Assembly: GCA_023014365.1 (NCBI GenBank)
Contig: JAEBUN010000005.1
Coordinates: 868,001-932,000, forward strand
Origin: Lepiota brunneoincarnata
Lineage: Eukaryota > Basidiomycota > Agaricomycetes > Agaricales > Agaricaceae
DNA: 64,000 nucleotides
Reading direction: 5' to 3'
Below the pieces are notes generated by a model that had not been told where the DNA came from, made no database searches, and saw only the letters and a list, made by a program, of their open reading frames with translations. The translations under genes and the position numbers were made by a program. The first letter of the stretch is position 1, and every line of letters starts with the position of its first letter. Shown here piece after piece: positions 22,850 through 34,186 of this stretch.

Positions 22850-25312
22850 TCACAATTGCTCTATCTCCATGATCCACCTACGGTAGCGTAATCGCTGTCC
22901 TTTCGAAGGTGGCTTATCACTATTTAATACAATCAATAGCCCATCTCTCATGTAACATATACAAGCCTTCAAACCAAAACCGATCAGGAAATATCCTCTT
23001 CCATCCTGCGAACATATGAGTCGAGACCATAGCATCGTAGCAAAAGGTGATCCCGTCTTACCCATTTTAACGGAAACGTTACAGATTTGATAGGCTCCGG
23101 GTTGATCATAAGCTTGAGGTAGTTCACCAGCTTCTGATCAACTTCATTGCATGGTTTTGTGCGAATAATGTTGTTGCTGGGAACATCCGATACCTGTACA
23201 ATTAAAATATTAGAGAAGTAGATACGAGAGTGGTTGCTCAACTTACCTGTTTGTGTAACCAATTCGCAAATTCCAGGAGATTGCAACCATCATAATCGAT
23301 GTACCTGAAGTCAAATCGGCAAACAGTAAGGAGAAGACCTCGGTCCTTTTCGTCATGTGTGCGAACACAGGCCGCCCAACAATGCCGCTCTGCGAATCTC
23401 GCTATGTCCCGGGAAATCCGTTCTGTACAGGAATACGAGGGCCACTTCAGATCTGGAAGAGCCGCATGGCTGTGCATACGGAAGAAGCCCAACCCTCAAA
23501 CAACTTTGTTAGGACTTAGCTTTGAATGGTTGAGTGAATGGTGGATACTCACCGTCATTTGCATGATAGGTGGTCGAATCAATTTCATGCCAATATAAAC
23601 ATGATTTCGCAATATCGACAAGTGTTTTCTGTTCGTCCAGGGAAAATCCTCCAGAACGGACGGGGTCGCGGAGATAGTCTCCAAAATACGTGTGATAAAA
23701 GCGCAATGGCGCCGTGGCAGCTGCTTCGGGTGGAGGTACGCTGACAATAGAATGCAGCTTTTGCAAGGCATTGTAGAAAGTGCTTTGATCGAGGCACAAG
23801 AAATTGCACAGCGTTTGTGCAGATGGCGGCCATGCATTCCCATAACGATAGAGATTGGGCAAATAAAGATAGTAAGAAAGAATTCGTCTGGTTATTGGAA
23901 AGATATCGTTTGGTATATCAGAGAGGATCCAAGTATAAAGAAGGTCAAGCACTTCTAAGGGACTGTTTGCGCCAATGCCATGCGAGCGTTTGATGAAGGA
24001 TAATAGAGTATCAAGCAGAGCAGGTGGATTGGCGGCTCTAGGATCACCAATATGTCTGAGGGAAGTGGAGGCGACGATAAACGAGCCGGAAGCAGCATAC
24101 GCGAGTTCAGAGAATTGGTCCCCAGGCGGCCAAGCCTTAGTCACGCTGTCCGAAAACTTAGCCCGGATTTTCCTGAAGCCGACTTGCAAATATCGATCAA
24201 CTTGTCTTCGGGATTTTGCATCTGTGAGCAGTTCCTCCCTGTCAGATGTAACGCTGAAGTCCGCTCTCGCGAACATATACTTGATGTGAGGCTCTGGGCG
24301 GCTGCAAATGAGCCAGAGGAGTGGTAGGTCCTTCCTGCTAACAATATCCCCGATCAGTTCGATGATCTCTAGCTGTGCATACTCTCCTTGACACTCGTCC
24401 AGCCCGTCAAGGATAATGAGATATGGGTGCTGAGCCTTGGTAGAGTCTGGGGCCTCGAGTCTCGACAAAGGCTCGACGATGAGTTGTCGAAACTGGGCGT
24501 GCATTGCTGCGTTCGGCATTAAGGGATTGTCGACAAGCTGTCGCGTAAGTAACTTCTTGTATCCATCACACTGGGTCGCCAACTGGTAAGCGAGCGTAGG
24601 GATAACACGACGAGGGATTGTCTCGATTTTTGTAGCCCGAGAAGAAGAAAGCTGCGCCAAGGCATTTTCGCTCAGCGCAATACACGGCGAAAGTTTGGGC
24701 CATGGCTGACTTGCCAACACTAGCAGGCCCATGTAGCCACAGCAGTTTTGATTGGCGCTTTTCATCGACTAGCCACGCTTCCAGCTTGGCACTAATGCGT
24801 TGTCGGGCACCAGGATGACAGTGAGGAGGTGGGGATCGAGGGTGTAAGTCCATGGAAGGCGCAGGGATACTAAAGGGTGCCAGATATTCGAGGACTACAG
24901 AACAGGTGAATCGACGTAGCTTCAACAGTCGACTTGGGAACGTACCTGCCCTTCCGTGAAGGATGCTATTAACCCGCTCGGATTGCATCATCGAATTTTT
25001 GGTGCTAAGGCAATCGACAGCAGAGAAGGAATCAGGTGACTGAACATTGTCCTCAGCTTCTCCACACCCTGAAGCATAGTCACTAAGCGGAGGTAATCAG
25101 AAAACATGTGCTTCAAACCTACCAGTCTGAACCGATTGCTGGTTGTGATGATCCGAGTTGCCTTGAAAGGCTAGCTGATGATCGTGCTTGGCCCGACTGG
25201 CCTTTCGTCTGCGTGAACGCCGAACACGTCCAGTCACCTGGCCCAAAGCCCTAGGGGACATGAAGGGGTGAATGATGAATCGAGAACAGCAGGCGTCTAT
25301 CGATAGACTCAT
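22850..25312 (-). CDS. NACHT-domain NTPase (NLR-like)
   Basis: STAND-class P-loop protein, a fungal counterpart of innate-immune NLRs, often tied to non-self recognition or programmed death. Exons: 25312-25123, 25068-24946, 24894-23553, 23494-23247, 23193-23062 and 23005-22850 (start may instead be Met at 25261). The N-terminus is basic (RVRRSRRRKASRAK). Then VLEYLAPFS, PPPHCHPGAR, Walker A GPASVGKSAMA, GAAFFFSGYK, VIPTLAYQLA, Walker B YLIILDGLDEC, WLICSRPEPHI, and RFYHTYFGDYLRDPVRSG. No WD40, ankyrin or TPR repeats follow; the C-terminal ~180 residues are an unnamed extension. One extra C in CCC at 24614-24616 breaks the frame after YKNRDNP; exon 3 is exactly one base too long. One acceptor (GAG at 23495) is atypical. 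The Walker motifs are intact, so the product is probably active. Confidence 0.86.
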
Positions 25313-25625
25313 GGGAAACCCTTTGTGGGCGCTGTGCCTGTCAATCGTGACAACACGTCACTATCGAGTCCGGGTGAAATGCTAGGAAATGCCGTGCTGA
25401 GTATCAAGGAGCCCTTTCCTCAAAACAAACTCGCAGCGTCGTAGTATTTGTGCCTCAGATGGCATTTTATCTCGATGCTCGTCGTCATTTTCAGGCCAAT
25501 TGCACATACAAGCCTCCAGTGCTAAATATAAATTTGTTGATGATATTGTTTGTGCTTATTTGGTGGAACGGGTGGGGTTTTTGCAGGTCTTTATTTCATT
25601 TCGACTGTATGGACAAGTCTGCGCC
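25313..25625. other. Divergent intergenic region, NACHT (-) / Tim17-like (+)
   Basis: About 310 bp head-to-head promoter space. No motif recognised; a short ORF at 25450-25701 runs through it and is not supported. Confidence 0.4.
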
Positions 25626-26539
25626 ATGGACGGTACTCCAAGGCACTCTCACAATATGCAAGTCCGTCTTTCTATGTATCACGTCGCATGATTCACCCTA
25701 ACTTGGCCTCACAATAGCTGCCCTTAGCGCAACCTGCAACTGGGCTTCTAGGGCATCTCAAGAGGTCTAGAGCACTACGGTCTGCTCGCTAGTGTAGGCC
25801 GCTTTCAACAGCGGTATTACCTGCAGCCACATTTTTCGGTGAGCCCTTGTCAATGTTTTTACCCCCCAACCAAGACTTACGGGCCGATGGTAGGTCTGCG
25901 CGAATGTGTGATCGGCCCTATTCTGGTACACACCGTCGCGACTGAGCAATACGAGAGGCGACGACGCGAATTGGGAATAGAAAAGCCCACGCCAGAGGCC
26001 GAAAATACACTCACTGCCGTCGCCAGTCCAACTTTCTCGGATATGCGGAGCCAGAAGGTGTTGGATAGTACGCTTAGTGGGGCAGCGACTGGTGGTTTTT
26101 TGCGTGGTTGGAGATGTGAGTACTGTTCCTAAGATTCCATCATCCGTAATTCAATCATTTCGTAGCTGGGCCTCGAGCTGCGCTGCCTGGCGCGATTACT
26201 GTCGGCACTGTTTGTGCCCTCCTTCAGTTTGGCTACAACGAGATTGGGGTCCAACGCCTCAAGTATATCTCCAGGCAACACTCTCAAGAACTCGATATTT
26301 CCTCATCTACAAACCATCAATCGGATATGGCAAGAGTTGATGTAGATCCTTTAGCCACGGCCTCTGTGGAACAATCTACGACTTGGAAGGCACGAATGCT
26401 GTCACTAATAGGCTTCCGAAAGATGTCGGAGGAAGAATATTTGGAGCGACTACGACTCCAAAGGGATCACCATCTTTTGCGTATTAAGGAGCTCGAACGG
26501 AGGCTGGAGGAAGAAAGACAAACAAAGGAGAGGGAGTAA
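25626..26539 (+). CDS. Tim17/22/23-like mitochondrial membrane protein
   Basis: The start at 25626 has good context (GCGCCATGG). Exon 1 is 25626-25661, then a 56-nt intron. The conserved central part reads TYGPMVGLRECVIGPILV, EQYERRRRELGI and LTAVASPTFSDMRSQKVLDS, then a Gly-rich membrane block (TLSGAATGGFLRGW joined across the intron 26116-26165 to SGPRAALPGAITVGTV and CALLQFGYNE). The GxxTGG...GPRxAxxGAxxxG spacing is like Tim17/22/23 proteins. The C-terminus is a coiled coil (EEEYLERLRLQRDHHLLRIK). Between 25780 and 25875 the frame is disturbed (an in-frame stop and a TTTTT run), so that segment is unresolved. The family link is moderate, not proven; some other small mitochondrial membrane protein remains possible. 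Confidence 0.6.
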
Positions 26540-26657
26540 AATCCGTCTGCTACCATATTATCTTATGATCCAAGGGTGGTGCAGCTGTTTCTGACTCGTA
26601 TGTTAGATTGTTTACTTATTATCCAATGTACATCAGTACTTGGAACTCTACTAATTT

Positions 26658-28105
26658 TCACTCCAACTTCCAAACATCAATTACTCCCTTTCCTGTCTCG
26701 TCAAACCCTCCGACAATAATCCGTCTCTCATCCACAATCAACGCATTTACCTTGGCCAAATTCTTGCATTGGCAGTGCCAGATAGCTTGGTAAATGACGG
26801 CACCAGAGTCTTGATCGTAGATTAGGTTGTAATGGGTAACGGCGCCTTTCAACGTCGAGACCGTGAGTCGCGTAGGGCTATGAAAGGCACTGCGGCTCGT
26901 GTATCAGCCTCTGTATATTGAATCTACAAACCAGTAGCTTACACAGTAACGATGGGTGCTTCTGCCACCGAGACAATAGAGGCTCGACTCAAGTCCAAAC
27001 CGCCCCACTTGGTTTTCTTCTTGCTCTTGTTCGTTGTCGCCGGTGCCTTTTCGCCGCCAAAGCCAAGCCAAAGCTTTCCATCTGCGGTTCCTGCTGCTAC
27101 TATACCGTTCGAGGCGATGGCAAGGGACATAATGAAAGGAGGAGACATGGATACTTTGTCATCTTGGGTTGATAGTCCGGCTAGACAGTAAAAATAGCTC
27201 AATTTTGAGACATCTCCTGATGAGGGACTGGAAACAGACCCATATTCTGCCTCGAAAGGACCTCATCGCGCGCGGTGTCCATGTGCAGAAGCGATTGCAT
27301 CACACCCTCCACTGACAAGTTCCCTAGGGCGTTCGGGTATCCACACGACGGAGCCACACATCTGGAACGGAAGGGATAAGTTGCGTGTCTCTCCTACCGG
27401 AGCGAGCATTAGAATGAGAAAATAATACGTACGATGTCATGCTTATTCCTCAGTTTCGTCATTGTCCCACTGGAGAGATCAATCACTCCTACAAAGCCGG
27501 AGTCTGTCCCAAATGCAAGATGAGTCTTCTCACAATTGAGAGCCAGCTAGCTGATCTCAATAAGTCTGGGTTCCGTTGCAGTGGAGTCAAGAGCAAACGC
27601 ACATCTTGTACTTCGTCGTCTTCATCTCCTGGGATTACGACGAATGTTCTGAAGGGCATCATCGTACATTTGAATCATTTTCGATGTATCCATTTGGAAT
27701 TGTAGAATCTATCAACGAAAGCAAAGCCAAGGGTCGTGTCGGCCGAGATTGAGCTTTGACAATGCCGAACTTGCCTGCTTTCCCGAAGCAATCCACGCAT
27801 CTCGAAAGTCGGAGCCAGGCCGTTTAACACAAACAATCGACGATATCATCGTTCCGCTCCCTTTCACTGCTTTAGCGGTCTTGAACGTCGAAAGGTCATA
27901 TACGCGCAGATCACCATTCCCTGTAGCGACAATCATTCAGAGCATTCGAAAAGGGGTCAAAGAAGAACTGATTACCTGAACCGGCGTACAGGTGGCCTGC
28001 ATGTCCTAAAGCAAGGGCAGTTATCTGCCAAGTACTCGGAGTCGTCAGAGAATGCAGCAACGTGAACGGTGCATCAGGGTGTGGTGGTACTGATGGTTCG
28101 GACAT
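26658..28105 (-). CDS. WD40-repeat protein
   Basis: A beta-propeller protein of the small WDR53 or similar type. Visible repeat pieces are ITALALGHAGHLYAGS, DGDLRVYDLSTFKTAKAVKG, MISSIVCVKR, DAWIASGKQ, FGTDSGFVGVIDLSSGTMTK, SLAIASNGIVAAGTADGKLW and KVNALIVDERRIIVGGFDE, ending VIDVWKLE. The start at 28105 gives MSEPSVPPHPDAPF. One intron seems to use a GC donor (CAG|GCAAGT near 27767-27772). At least two extra bases break the middle part, for example in the AA pair near 27293 and near 27645. Converging on the Tim17-like gene and tandem with UTP21. I cannot name a partner or pathway. Confidence 0.72.
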
Positions 28106-28187
28106 GATGGATCAAGTTCAAGCCATGTGATCGTGGCGATGCTTGGCTATTTTCCGCATGCGCTGATCCATCAAGTTTATTTAGTGA

Positions 28188-31100
28188 CTATAGCGTATCT
28201 CGAACAAAACCTAGTGTCCCCAGAGATGAAGCAATCAGCTCTAGCACCCTCTGGCTCTCCCTTCCCTGCACCTCTTTCAACTCTTCCAAGTTCTTCCTGA
28301 GCTCCCCGTTCGTGATTAATACGTCGGCATGCAGGTGCAAAAATACATTCATAATCGCCTCTACGGCCTCAAAGTCCCGGTGTGTTTCGAGCCGTCGCCT
28401 GAGCGCATGCATCAAGGCATTAAGACTTTGGAGTGAGGTCAGAGCGCGTAGCTCGAGCTCCAGTGCTGCAGGCTGCAACTTTCTCGCTAGGTGGAAAAGA
28501 CCATCATCTGATCCGGGATAAGACTTCTTTAGGGTCTTAGTCGAGAGAAACACTCACAGTCGCCGTCAGGCTCTTCTTCCATCAGCTTGTTGTGAAATGC
28601 ACTCTCCACGCTGGCAGCGGTCTTGTCTAGTCTACGCGTCTGTTTTTTTGGGTCCTTCACCTCCGTGACCGTCGGTGCAAACCGTGTTTCCACTCCGGGT
28701 AGTGTGGGTAGGAAAAACGGTGCCTTGTCGGGAGCTTTTGGAGGTTCCTTGGGCTTGTTTCGCTGCTGTATCACCTCAAGATTCAAGAGAGTCTGCCATC
28801 GTGATCGAGGTAGTAGCGTCAACGTGATGAGCTCTCCATCCAGTTGTGGTGGTGTCGAAAAGACGTCCGGAGGCGTATCTTGTACGGTCAAAGCTGATAG
28901 AGCTTCCAGGGCTAAGGGAAGGGTTAACATATTTGAATATTTCTAGCAAGCCGAGGGCCCACCATTGTCCTCTGCAGTGCCCTGCATCGATGGTAGCGAC
29001 ACATTCTGAACGTCCTCCTCGGTAATGCCCTGGAAGGCCACATTCGCATACTGGGCGCGGTTTGCCCTACACCGGCCGTGAGTTAGCATCAAGGCACCGT
29101 AATTGATAGACACGTACCATAAGTAAATACCAACGCTATCTACGTGCGCAGTCGCCAAAAAATCATTCGTAGGCGAAAATGAGACGCTGGTCGCGACACT
29201 TGACGTTGTAAAGGCATCGATCAGTCGACCCGTTGGGAGATCAAATGTCCGAATGGTTGAATCCAATGAGGTCGTAATCAGCCACCGGGCGTCAGCAGAG
29301 AAGGTCTGTCAGTTTCAAAGTCAGTACCCAACCGCAAACTATTCCTAGGAAGCCGAAGTACCATATCTAAGATTCGTCCTCGGCAGCCACCCAGTTCTCT
29401 GACGATTCTTCGAGTCTCGATATCTATCACCCGGACCACCATATCATCACAGATGACGGATAAGAGGCCGCTATCACGGTGGAGCTCAATAGAAACTGCC
29501 GCAGAAGGTAATATTAATGCATGTTCTAATTTTGTTGTTTGGAAGTCGAAGAACTGAAATAACCATGTCACCATCAGCCAAACCCACGCAGTAAATGGAG
29601 TGGAAAGGGGCTGACGTTGAGCGTTCCGTCAAGGGTACTCGCGATAACCACCCGATTCAGAGAATCCGTTGCGAGTCCAGTAACAGTACGATCTCGTTTC
29701 TTCATCTCATTTCGTAATCGTGCAGATGCTTCCGGAGGACAGGGCCCAATATCATAAGACTTGCGTTTGATCCCAGACTGCATATTCCACATGTGGATTT
29801 GGCCTGTCGAGGAACCGGCAAGACCAAAATTACCGCACGCCGTGACACAGACGGCCTGCCAATGTTGTTAATAGCGCTGTCATCCCATAAACATACTGAC
29901 ACTCGCCTTGACAGAACCGAGAGGTCCCCGTTCCCTAGCCTTTCCCTTCCCTGGTTCGGCAAAACCGGGGGTGTGTTTCCCAAGCTTTTTGTTGATCATC
30001 GTCCATGTACGGGCAAATGTCTCATCCGTATGGGCGGTCATTATATTATCCCAGTCTTTGGAACGAGTTGTGGAATATGAAATGGAATTGATGGGAGACA
30101 ATTTGAGGGAGGTGACTGGTATTGAGAGAGAAGTGGCCTTTTTGACAAAAGAGCCTAGGTACTTTGTGAGCATGAGGGGTGACGTTCGAGGAATGGCTTA
30201 CCCTGTGAAAGTTCAAAAGACCTTGAGTCTCTCACAACCGAAGTGCATCTCAAATTGCGATCCCTTGACGCGGTTAGAAGCTGTTTGCCATCGTCGCCAT
30301 AATAGCGAATAAGATGTGGCGGCGCGTGGTGGCCTGAACGGAATTTGAGAAGCCTTGGGGGTGATGTTGGGGAGTCAAACAACCATTGCTGGTAAGCTGG
30401 TCAGCGGGGAAGCCCAAAGGCCGAGAGATTCCAACCTTGACGCTGTTATCCTCCCCCGATGTTACCAAGACAGGTTGCCCTGGAACCCATTCAACGGCTG
30501 TGATCGCTCCATCGTGCGCCCCGCGTACCATATGAAGCAGCCGCCCGCCGTTGTTGAGATCCCATAGCGCCATATGCCCCACAGAGGAAGCAGACGCGAG
30601 AATCGCGTGTCCGTCTATTGAGTAGTAAGGTAAATCAGGAGGAAGCGATCGAATAAATGGAGTATGCAGACCTGTTCTAAAACCAAGTGCGCGAATACCC
30701 CCATCCATAAACATCCTCATGAGCCGCTCGTCAAGCCGGACATCATACACTGAAATCTCCCCGGAAGTGAACCCAATTCCGACTACATCAATCGCCGGTG
30801 ATTGAACGAGGGCCGTAACTGCAGAACCAGGGGTGTAAGCTTGGCCGGAAGACTCTGGTGAAGATGTAAGCCGCGACAGTGAAAACTTGTAAATGCATGT
30901 ACTGGGGATATCAAGGTCATTTGAGACGGTCGAACCAAACTGTAGAATTACTCGCTTTGTTCCAACATTCCAGAGCTGTAGGGTGCCCTGACTGCTTGCG
31001 ACAAGTACCTTGTTCACATAAGTCGCAGGATGAAGAACAGAAGTCGCGGTGAAGTCGCGGTCGAAACGGATGGTAGATTTCAGCTCTGTTTGATATTGGC

Positions 31101-31763
31101 ATTGGCGAAAAACCGCGATGTTGGTGACAAGCGCACCTCCATCTACCATATTCCAAACCAACATATTTTCCCCATCTTCGGTTAATGCAAGGAGGTGAGT
31201 TCCAAATATAGTGAGGGAGGATAGTGGGCTATCCAAAGGGTTCGTAAGTGTAGATGCCTAAATATAATGAGCCTTGCTCTGATACGCGACGAGGACCTTG
31301 ACCAACTGGTTTACCACGAAGATACTTGATTGCTTGGCTTCCGGAGGCAGCCCAGACGGCATCACCGTCCAAAGCCAGGCTCGTTATTGGTTCCGGAGTA
31401 TCAGGACCTTGAGTCTAGTTCACCAACGTGTCCCCCGAAGATATAAATGATATGCTCACCGACGAAAAGCAAGGTCATCTTTCCACCCTCCCACAGGGCC
31501 CATGCCTTCCCCAGACATGTTAGTAGGTGAATTCGGGGTCCGCTTGTTGCACCTTTGTAGGATCTCGTTTGGAGGACGAAGGGAATATGGTTGGTTATGA
31601 GGCCCAGAGCTCTAAAGGGCGCAAAGAGACGTGGTTCCTGTGCTTTGGTTATTACCGGCCTATCTCTCCGGGAGCGCTTTCGAGGCGGAGGAGATGCTCC
31701 ATCGGTGTGAACCGCTTCATCCGTCATTCGTGTTGCTGATGGTTTGTAGCCAGTCGGCCCCAA
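28188..31763 (-). CDS. UTP21: UTP21/WDR36, U3 snoRNP (SSU processome) component
   Basis: Two-propeller WD40 protein of the UTP-B complex, needed for 18S rRNA processing in the nucleolus. The N-terminus reads RLFAPFRALGLITNHIPFVL and TCLGKAWALWEGGKMTLLFV. Further signatures are SPLSSLTIFGTHLLALTEDG, GGRLLHMVRGAHDGAITAVE and WVPGQPVLVTSGEDNSVK. The C-terminal helical domain reads LLNLEVIQQRNKPKEPPKAP, KAPFFLPTLPGVE and DGDSRKLQPAALELELRALT. Many short introns, for example 31408-31459 and 31258-31306. The start may be 31763 or the next Met at 31724. No frame break was found over ~3.5 kb. It is the second ribosome-biogenesis gene in the window, with PNO1. Confidence 0.94.
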
Positions 31764-32539
31764 TGTGCTACCGTCAACTGAATATCCGAATCACTGAGTG
31801 AATCGAAAGTATATCGAAATCTAAATTTTATGGTCACGTGATGAACCTCCCATCATGGCAACCGTCAGCTGCACCGGGTTCGAAGACTCACCGTTGGCCA
31901 TGACAGACCGGTCACCAATGGCTAAGCCAAAGCTAAGACTACCCCTTGCGAAGGCTGTTACGGATTGTCCTACAGCCGGACGGCACAACATCACAATATG
32001 TGAATCGTTTTGATTCTCTAGCAACCACGCCTGACGTTGACAGATCGCTCAGGCTGCTATCGCCAATGCTTCACTGTGGCTCTGCTATCTTGGATCAGAT
32101 CTCGGCTCCGGGGGCGTTCATGGTTCGCTCTTGTCTTTTATTCTACCCAAGAACGCTTGTACCCTAGGATGATACGAGCTTTTTCCACCTCTCGAATCGA
32201 ATACGGCACTCTGGAGTGGTTTTTAACAACCGAAAATCCCGAATATCCCGAGTGTTTCGGCCATCCTAATTTAGAAGGGGGTGGGCGGTACTTCAATAGT
32301 ACGTGCCTATCGCGCCCGATGTCTCCATATGACAGCCAAGAATAGATCACCCACACATTTAGGACGTACATCTATCACCGGATTGGCCGCCCTCGCCAGT
32401 GCTACTGGGAGTATAAAACCTATGCCCCCGAGCATCAACATCTTGCTAGGTGCCGCATTTTCTTCTTGAGCCGGGAGCTCCTTTTTTTCATTCGCTTTCA
32501 TATCATAAATCTTTTCTTTCGTTAATCCTTCGCCAAATT
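31764..32539. promoter_or_regulatory. Divergent promoter region, UTP21 (-) / secreted protein (+)
   Basis: A TATAAAA box at about 32412-32418 lies roughly 120 bp before the secreted-protein ATG, followed by a pyrimidine-rich leader (CTTTTTTTC, TCTTTTCTTTC), typical of strongly expressed fungal secreted-protein genes. A 64-residue minus-strand ORF (32307-32501) with one hydrophobic segment overlaps this promoter and is not called. Confidence 0.5.
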
Positions 32540-34186
32540 ATGAAGCTTACCACCACTTTTCTCACTCTCTCTTTGGCTCTGACTGCCATCTCGACACCCC
32601 TTGGGGACCGTGCTGTCTTCAAAAGACACACCGGTGTTCCCGCCAACAATGCGCGGCGCTACATTATCCAAAGGTAAGAAAATCATCCGCCAAGTTCCAT
32701 ATATGCTGTACTCACCTGCTCATAGTCGTATGGATGCACCCCCCGCATGCATCGCCAAAACATCAGCGACTCCAGATTCGACAGACATTCCAGACCTCTC
32801 CAACTCTACGGTCATTGACCCCACAGTCGATGACCCATCAAACTCTACGGCTGTCGACGATGGTACAGCGGACGATACTACCGACACCACTGACAACGCC
32901 GACGATACCACTGACAGTACCGACGGCACCACTGACAACGCCGACGATACCACTGACGGTACCGATGACACCACTGACAATACCGACGGCACCACCGACA
33001 ACGCCGACGATACCACTGACGCTACCGATGACACCACTGATACCACTGACGATGGTTCCACCGACAACTCAACTGTAGCGGACGCCTCTAACTCCACGGA
33101 CGCTCGTCGCCGCCGCCAGCTCGCTGCCCGATTTGAACAATTCGATATCCCCGAGGTCGCTTTCGAGTGGCAACGACTCTGCCTCGTCAGCGGTGGGGAT
33201 ATCTTTACGGCTCATTCTCCCTGCGTCGAACTGGCAGGCATTGGTGGCATCAACGCCCTCCTCGCTGACGCCGATCCCTGTGTTCAGCAGGACATTGCTG
33301 ATGCCATGATCACCTTTGCCAAGTCACCAGGCATTGTGAACAAGAAAGCCTTGATCAACTATGCCATTAGGTACAGGCGTCACCCCAGGAACGCAGTCAA
33401 CATCCTTGGCGTCGTTCCTTCCTCGCTCTACTGCCAGAAGGCTCCCGTTAATCCCGAGTTGGTTGGTATTGTCAATGAGCAGCTAGACGGCGTCAACCCC
33501 GGTCTCTTTGGTTCTCCCAACCTCCCAATGGTACCTTTTGGCTCAGGTAGGTCCAGATGTAAATGGTCGTTTTAGTTCCGGTGACTGACCTCTTTTTTCC
33601 TTCAGATGGTACCTGCCCACTCGGCACGGTCGCAGACATCTCCAGCTGCTCTTGCGTTGACCCGACCTCTGTCAATGGCACCGACGTCTCCACCCCCGAT
33701 GATGGCACCGATGCAGACCCTACTGCAACCGCCTCTGCCGACGATGCTACTGCGACCGATGATGCTACTGCAACGGATGACTCCACTGCAGCAGATGATT
33801 CTACGGATGATTCCACTGCAGCAGATGATTCTACGGACGATGCCACTGCAGCAGATGATTCTACAGATGATTCCACTGCGGCAGATGATTCTACGGACGA
33901 TGCCACTGCAGCAGATGAGGCCACGGACGATTCCACTGCAGCAGATGATGCTACGGATGATTCCACTGCGGCAGACGACTCTACGGACGACTCCGCTGCA
34001 GCAGATGATTCCACTTCCGCCGATGATGCTACCTCAACTGATGATAGCGATGCCACTGCCACTGCCACGGACGCTAGCTCGACCACCGATGCCCCTCCCG
34101 CAGCCGCCACCACCAAGAACAAAGGGGTCAACGAACAGCCCGATGATATCAGTGGTGATGTCAACGATCCCAACGGGAGAAGGTAA
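32540..34186 (+). CDS. Secreted protein with conserved core between two acidic Thr/Ser/Asp repeat arrays
   Basis: Exons 32540-32673, 32726-33546 and 33606-34186 sum to 1536 nt (511 aa) with clean phases. A signal peptide (MKLTTTFLTLSLALTAIST) opens the protein. After a Cys-bearing segment (MDAPPACIAK) comes an acidic Thr/Asp-rich array (DNADDTTDSTDGTTDN). A basic RRRRQ site follows, a possible Kex2-type cleavage point. The ordered core includes FEWQRLCLVSGGDIFTA, HSPCVELAGIGGINALLADA, DPCVQQDIADAMITFAKSPG, VVPSSLYCQKAP and CPLGTVADISSCSCV, whose Cys residues probably form disulfides. A second array of ten-residue units (DDSTAADDST) makes up most of the C-terminus. The core looks like a secreted family I believe is common in Agaricomycetes, function unknown. 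O-mannosylation of the arrays is likely. Confidence 0.85.
32871..33063 (+). repeat. In-frame acidic minisatellite, array 1
   Basis: Imperfect tandem repeats encoding Asp/Thr-rich triplets and hexads (TTDNADDTTD, STDGTTDNAD). The DNA unit keeps GAC/GAT ACC ACT codons, so copies differ mostly by silent or Asn/Ser/Gly changes. In frame inside the secreted-protein gene. Confidence 0.85.
33739..34062 (+). repeat. In-frame 30-bp minisatellite, array 2
   Basis: About eight units of roughly 30 bp encoding DDSTAADDST-type decapeptides, with alternation of DDS and DDA. The units are nearly identical at DNA level in the middle, suggesting recent slippage or unequal exchange. Different in unit and codon use from array 1. 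Confidence 0.85.

Noticed and set aside
31876..31885. GGTTCGAAGA box as a tRNA B-box
   Set aside because: No A-box or acceptor stem pairing at tRNA distance; no tRNA gene found anywhere by eye.
32307..32501. Small minus-strand ORF with one hydrophobic segment
   Set aside because: Overlaps the TATA and leader of the secreted-protein gene; possible introns did not give a consistent frame.
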